Shown here: positions 58,674-64,000 of the stretch, in pieces | How the letters are laid out: every line of letters begins with the position of its first letter | Position numbering within the stretch: the stretch's first letter is position 1 | Source of the DNA: Anastatus disparis | Lineage: Eukaryota > Arthropoda > Insecta > Hymenoptera > Eupelmidae | Assembly: GCA_017163975.1 (NCBI GenBank) | Contig: JAFFSR010000015.1 | Coordinates: forward strand, 1,742,501-1,806,500 | Direction of reading: 5' to 3' | Length of the DNA stretch: 64,000 nt | Program-made: the position numbers and the translations under genes | The notes under the pieces: model-generated | Database searches by the model: none | What the model was told of the DNA's origin: nothing | Seen by the model: only the letters and a program-made list of their open reading frames with translations

Positions 58674-59560
58674 CGTGAGAGGCAAAAGGACTCACGATAA
58701 TCTAGCACGCCAAAGGAAACGAAACTTACTACGTCCACGTCGTTGTTTCCGAGTAACTCTGAAAGTAAGATAAAAGTACTTTCGTTTTACTTTTTTCGTA
58801 TTAAAAAATGCCACTCACCACTTAATAAGAATCTACAATTGAGAAAAACGTCCTTAACTGACCGTGATACGACCTTTTAAAGGTTAGGTTGGAAAATCAC
58901 GAAATCTCTATGGTCATGTACAAAGTAATATTTATTTAGAACCTAATATCAAAAAACAAAAATTGAAATTGGAAATGGGGTTTATCCATAAAAAATGTGT
59001 TCTGACCTTCAAATAACCTCGAAAATTGATCTCATCAAAGTAATTTACACTTTTACTATTTATAGATCTTTCTGAAGCATCATAAACAGTAATGTTACCC
59101 AGAAAATCACGTCATTTCCGTAAAAGTACGTCAAATCGATTTTTTAGACATGTGACCTGTATTTTTTACCTTTCTAAGGTCACAAAAACAATTTTTGTAT
59201 GATACACTTTTGATGCAAAATTTTCCGCTCTCTTCAAATCCGCACTAAAAAATAGGGGTTCCAAATAAAAAAAAAACCATCCTGACCTTGAAATGACCTT
59301 CAAAACTGACTTCAAGGTCAAAACTAATGGTACCGTTAAATGGCCCTCTCTGTCCCAACCAACTTATGTATAAACCATTTTATTGTAGATGACGTACTTT
59401 CGAAGAAATTTCGGTCCATAGATTAAAATGGGTCACCCAGGTCTGTTTGAGATATGTTTTAGTATTATAAAAGTTAGGAATTTGTGCTGAATTTCAGCTA
59501 TCTAGGTGCAAAACTCATGGTGATATAGCTTTTTAAATTTAATAAATAGACCTTTTTTAG

Positions 59561-60375
59561 ACCATTGTTGCTATGTTTCGAGATTTTTTTTCGAAGTCTT
59601 ATTGCACTCCTTTTGGACTTAATGCCACGGATTTTTTTTCGTCAAAGCTTAAACTTTCGGTAGAATTTTTTTTAAATAAGACGGTTTATCAAGTTCTTAT
59701 ACTGATCGTGATTTTTGTAAAACCACTTTTTTTATTTTGTATGTGTTTTCAAATCCTTTTTTCAATGATTCATAAAAAATCAATCATAAATTACCTTTCA
59801 CTATTCGAAAGATTGAAAAAAATTTTAACACTTTATGAGGTACAAAACTAGAAATGATTGATCTATATCTCTATTACAATGACAAAAGTCTTTCTATACG
59901 AACCGATTGGTCTCAAAATTTATCTGAATACTGTTTAAACATACCACAAAAAATTAAGACTTTTCCGGTCTTTATTGTCGAATGTTTTTAAAGAGTTTGA
60001 AAACGTTGAAAAAATTTATTTTTCCTTAATTAAGCCTGTAAATTAAGTAACACTACCAGCATGTCTTTGTTATATCTTGTAGACTTTTTGCGTAAGAAAT
60101 GAGTACTTTATATAATTTATGAAAGTAGACTTCACCTGAAAGCTTTAAAAAGCTCATCCAAGTTGATTGTAACCAAAGTTACAACCATAAAAAAAATTTT
60201 TAAACACATCCATGAACGCTAAATATTGCCTATTTTCCTACTTGATACAGACTTTATATAACTCAGACAAAATTTTTTTTGTTATTTCTTTGAAATATCA
60301 GAAATAAGATACAAGAAACAACACACATTTAAAATGAAAAAGCGCTATAGATATTCATTTATTTTTGAAAATCAT
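59561..60375. other. Intergenic, no gene recognised
   Basis: A 92-codon Phe/Leu-rich frame (59573-59851) is AT-driven and unrecognised. The rest is AT-rich. Confidence 0.45.
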
Positions 60376-60378
60376 TAA

Positions 60379-62960
60379 TTATTTTGAATCAATTATTTTG
60401 AAATCATAATATTCTGAATCAAATGAGTATTTTTTCATTCTAATTGTTTTTTCATTAATGGGTACAAAATAATGCAACGTTCTTTTAGATTTTATAGTTT
60501 TTGCTGATTTAAACCTTTTATCAAGATTTGGCCTCGCCTTATTACATCTGCCTCTTCGATGTATAAGTACCTGTAATAACATAAAATATATTTACCGTGT
60601 AGCGTTATATTATGTCTTTATAAATAAGAATAATAATCATACCTAATATCAGACCTGCAGTCAATAAAAAAATTATACATTTTTTTTGCGTTCAATATTT
60701 CAACTGCTTGTTTGGAGGCTTTCCTGGCAGTACTTTTTGCTATACCTCCTACACCATCGCAAACATTTTTTCCATAAGATGTTGCGAAAAAAATTGTATG
60801 ATGTTATCCCTATACCAAAATCTTCCTTATGAAAGTACAAATTACTTAAATAATATCTGAAAATCATCAATTGTTAATTGCATGTAATGGTAATAAAATT
60901 TTGGACACCTTATTTTAAAGTATAAAAGAAACGCGCTCATAAAGCTCAGTTAATACATTAAGAGTCGGCCGTATCGGTCTGTCCTTGTCTAATTTAAATT
61001 ACCTTTATAATGAATAAATTAAATATTTATATACAAATGCAAAATATTAGCGCTCTAGAGCAAAAAACGAGCAAACGATTCTATTTTATAAAAAATATAA
61101 AATTTCCTTTATTTTTCAAGTAAAGTATGAAACGAAAAGAATTAAGTTGAGTTTGACCTTCGAGCATATACTACTGGAGGAAGCCTCCGAATGGCAGCAA
61201 GCGTTACAAGGCGAAGAGAGAGAAAGCCTCTATTTTGGTACGTGCTGTCTCTCTCTAGTCTGATTTGATTGGCTGCTTCTGTTCCTCACTAAGAAAGTGA
61301 GAGAGAGATAGCACGTACCAAAATAGAGGCTTTTTCTCTCTTCGCCTTGTAACGCAGTTCATAGCTGGCAGGCTTCCTCCAGTAGTATATGCTCGAAGAG
61401 TTTGACTGTGTTTTTCGTTCCATACTTTACTTAAAAAATAATAGAAATTTCATATTTTCTCTCAAAATAGAATCGTCTGCTCGTTTTTTGCTTTACAGCG
61501 CTTATCTCTTACATTTATATATAAATACTTAATTTATTTGTTATCACGAAAAATTATATTAGACAAGGACAGAACAATACGGCCGACTCTTAAGTTGTCA
61601 TCGAGGCGCAATCACGGGTATTGATTAAGAAAGGAGGGTACGGTTTTTAAAGTATTTTTTTGACTTTTGATACAATCTACTTTTTTTTAAATTAATTCAA
61701 TTTTTTTACTTTTAAATGTTATCAAAAATTGAAAAATAAAACAGAACTTTATATAGAGATATACACCCCCTAATGACTTTTTTTTAAGGCACGAGCTAAA
61801 ATTTACCGATAATTTTTTAATCTATTCATATTTTTTAGTAAAAATTTTACAAAAAATACTTTTAATGTAATTTTTCATACTATAAATAATTAAATAATTT
61901 TGCATTTACTGCAGCGTGTAAAAAAAATTTTGAAAAATTTTTTTCATCGGAATTGACCTTACCTTCACCCCTTACAATAAATAATATAAATAATAGATTA
62001 AGTTTAATAAATACAAGTTAAAAAAATGGATAAGTTCGTTCTTACTTGTTTTCGAATTGTGTAAGAGCTCTATCAAAAAACTCAATTAAACTTGTCACCA
62101 ATGAAAATGTTTGTTTTATTTGAATAAGCACTTCCATGAATATGTGAACAGAATACGCTTGGTGTATTATATTGTTGGAAATAACACAAAAGGTTTGTAC
62201 TTTTAATTTATTTTCTGTTTCTTTTTTGTAATATAAAGCAGCAGTGAATAACGTAGTATGATTATTGTTAAAATAAAATCCTTGATTAGAATCTTGACAG
62301 ATACCTGTAATTTTTAGCAAAATCCATAATTAATAGTCCAGTACATTAACTAAATTGTTTTTGCTATAATTAAAATATTCTTTTTGCTTGGAAGAAATAA
62401 AATGATGTGAAATCATATTTCAAATGTCCTTAGATAAATTATTCAAAAATTCCATAATAGGTTCGTTAAAATCTTTAAACATCACTCTATTGATAGAAGA
62501 ATTTTTAGTACATGATACAGGACCTCAATTACTATATCTCACATTTGTGATATTCGCAGTGTCAATAACCGACTCAAAGAATTAACGTATACCTTGTACA
62601 TTAGAACGCTGATCACAATCTTATAGCAAACAAAATTTATTTTCAACATAGCATACACTAATTTCAATCGCATCTTTATAATGAATTGTTTTTTCCAGAG
62701 CAGCTAATTTTAATTTAACATTTTGGTGAATGGAGCAAACGCAAACGTTATGTGTACCTGGATCTCCAGCAATAACGCATTTTTTTGGTCTCATTTGAGT
62801 AAAAAAAGCCAAACAAGGAACTTTTTCACGACCGCTATCCATTATACATTTTTCATATAAATCTTTAATATCAGAAATTAAAATTTGCTTTGAACTAATA
62901 TAGAAGGCTTTCCAGGAATTTTAATCGACACACATTTTTTTATTCCACTACAAATTATAG
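60379..62960 (-). pseudogene. Degenerate intron-containing gene of an uncharacterised arthropod multi-copy family
   Basis: Read on the minus strand. The 5' block (about 62960-62040) includes KKCVSIKIPGKPSI, MRPKKCVIAGDPGTHNVCVC and IHQNVKLKL, then broken frames with MFKDFNEPIMEFLNNL and a block (62320-62042) with FFDRALTQFENK. Then the 60800-60645 block has HTIFFATSYGKNVCDGVGG and TARKASKQAVE, with a GTATGA donor. The last exon is about 60570-60379, after a TTATTACAG acceptor, with TLHYFVPINEKTIRMKK. This order (CVCTIHQN, FxDGxxxQxKN, FFATSHGKxxCDG) is a family I recall from many insect genomes, probably transposon-derived, without an agreed function. Several stops and frameshifts indicate a pseudogene. 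The TTAA element at 60962-61589 lies between coding blocks. Confidence 0.65.
60958..61593. mobile_element. 628-bp TTAA-flanked element, family C
   Basis: The body 60962-61589 lies between TTAA at 60958-60961 and 61590-61593. The ends are GAGTCGGCCGTATCGGTCTG and CAGAACAATACGGCCGACTC, and the arms pair for nearly 300 bp. The inner word TTAGACAAGGACAG is shared with the family A elements at 4777 and 5692, and the related AAAAGGACAGAGAT with family B. Confidence 0.85.
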
Positions 62961-62977
62961 TATTTGATGCATCTAAT

Positions 62978-63400
62978 CAGGAGAGTGTCTGAGTTGCGGG
63001 TCACAGATCTTGATGAAACTTTGGGATTAGTATTTAGGTACCAAAATATGAGTAAAGTTACAGCGGTACGGTTAACGCTTCGAAAAACTGAAGTTATGCA
63101 TGATTATAGTCTTATTTTCGGAAAAATATGAAAAAAGAACTCCTTATTGAAGTGTAAATAATTCTGTCTAGAAATGTCTTTAATAAATCCACAATAATGA
63201 AAGCAGAGAAAGCAAGCTTTAATTTGCTAGTTTTCGAATTAAAAAATAATAATTAGAACTAAAGTTATGCCTGCTTAAAGTTGAGCAGTAAGAGAGTACC
63301 AAAAATAGTCTTAATTTTGAAGGATGGTGATTTTTAGGAAACTAGCAAATTAAATTGTACAGCATCATATTTTCCACAAAAAAGTAAATTATATAAATTT
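62978..63400 (+). repeat. End of a MITE related to 22905-23572
   Basis: CAGGAGAGTGTCTGAG, then GGGTCACAGATCTTGATGAAA and CAAAATATGAG, follow the same order as the end of the 22.9-kb element. The other end is not clear in the window. It truncates the 5' part of the minus-strand pseudogene. Confidence 0.55.
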
Positions 63401-64000
63401 TTGGTAACATTTTAATAACTATTCAAAAAGTACTTTTGTTAACAGGCACACGCCCATGGTCTCGATTTCCAAAAAGTATGTACATAGATACAGCTTTAGT
63501 GTGAATTTCAGATCAAAAGAACAATAGTCAGTTTTTTTATAGCGATAATTTATCATTTTACATGACCTAGTAACATTTAAAATTCAAGAAAAAAACCTCT
63601 TTTCCCATTCGCCATAAAATGACATGTCTAATTATAATCCAAACTATAGCAAAATTACTTTCTGATATCTTAATAAATTAGTAAACATTTGCTGAAAAGA
63701 TGTGCTATCTCATATTTACGAGTAATGACGCAGTAACATGAATTTTTAAAGTATGGAAGATTCACTCATATGTCAGAAACGTTTTATGAAATATTTGCGT
63801 AAATTTATATATCCACTAGAAACTCATGTAAAAATATTTCATAAAATATTTTTAAGAAATATTTTAGAAACATTTTAGAAATATTACAAGCAATATTGCA
63901 GAAAATATGGCAGAAAAATTTTTAAATAACATCACATGAAATGTTTGTGTAATGTTTCATAAATATTATAGGAAATATTTTGTGTTATGTAATTTTTATG
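63401..64000. other. Intergenic, no gene seen
   Basis: AT-rich; repeated AATATTTTAGAAA/AAATATT words near the end (63830-63980). No gene supported. Confidence 0.45.

Larger units (their letters stand above)
53243..59560. mobile_element. DUF4817/DDE transposon with long inverted ends, decayed
   Basis: The left inverted end (about 53676-54530) pairs with the right (about 58690-59558), roughly 0.75-0.85 kb per arm, sharing GGTGACCCATTTTAATCTAT, GAAGTCAGTTTTGAAGGTCA and the stretch around AAAGGTTAGGTTGG. An extra direct copy of part of the left end (53243-53675, starting GGGTGGCCCATTTTAATCTA) lies outside it, so the true outer boundary is uncertain. Inside are a repeat element (54934-57038) and a transposase remnant (57566-58673). 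Members of this transposase group are Tc1/mariner-like. Confidence 0.8.

Noticed and set aside
59573..59851. 92-codon Phe/Leu-rich frame
   Set aside because: AT-driven composition, next to a transposon end, no motif or promoter.

Overview
The window looks like AT-rich insect nuclear DNA dominated by transposable elements. I lean towards Hymenoptera with low confidence, because the R1-like LINE and the DUF4817-type transposase are of kinds common in that order. There is no bacterial-style gene organisation. Only one exon looks like an ordinary host gene: an SLC17/sialin-like transporter exon at 26327-26473.

Layout. 1-8.0 kb is AT-rich intergenic sequence with short inverted-repeat elements, including twin 385-bp TTAA-flanked elements. 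7.7-24 kb holds a dead R1/Jockey-group LINE taken apart by nested insertions: a 381-bp MITE, an 11.8-kb hAT-type element (8422-20228, 8-bp target duplication ATCGTGGA, ends CAGGGTTGC/GCAACCCTG), and three more MITEs. The hAT-type element carries a tRNA-derived SINE, two MITEs and long arms of tandem and TA-microsatellite repeats. 24-29 kb holds a TA-flanked MITE, the transporter exon and a small TTAA-flanked element.

The main feature is a complete but decayed Maverick/Polinton (adintovirus-like, integrated virus-like transposon) at 29031-48629. It has TIRs of about 435 and 343 bp and a 6-bp target duplication CATGTT. In order it holds a spliced minus-strand gene of unknown function, acidic ORF fragments, protein-primed family-B DNA polymerase (broken, palm motif A missing), HerA/FtsK packaging ATPase (intact), two conserved Polinton proteins of unknown role, an rve integrase with C-terminal chromodomain (split by a 1-kb palindromic element), penton-like minor capsid protein, a basic glycine-rich protein, hexon-like major capsid protein, a conserved unknown protein, adenain-like cysteine protease, a possible PC4-like protein, and two very short ORFs with N-terminal MGQ (possible myristoylation) next to the right TIR. 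Together these supply replication, integration, capsid and packaging functions. Nearly every one has a stop or frameshift, so the copy should be unable to act alone.

48.6-60 kb is repeat-rich: two copies of a 1.8-2.1 kb element of tandem ~160-bp monomers, a 1.3-kb palindrome, and a DUF4817/DDE transposon with long (~0.75-kb) inverted ends. 60-63 kb holds a degenerate, intron-containing minus-strand gene of a multi-copy arthropod family, with a 628-bp TTAA element between its coding blocks.
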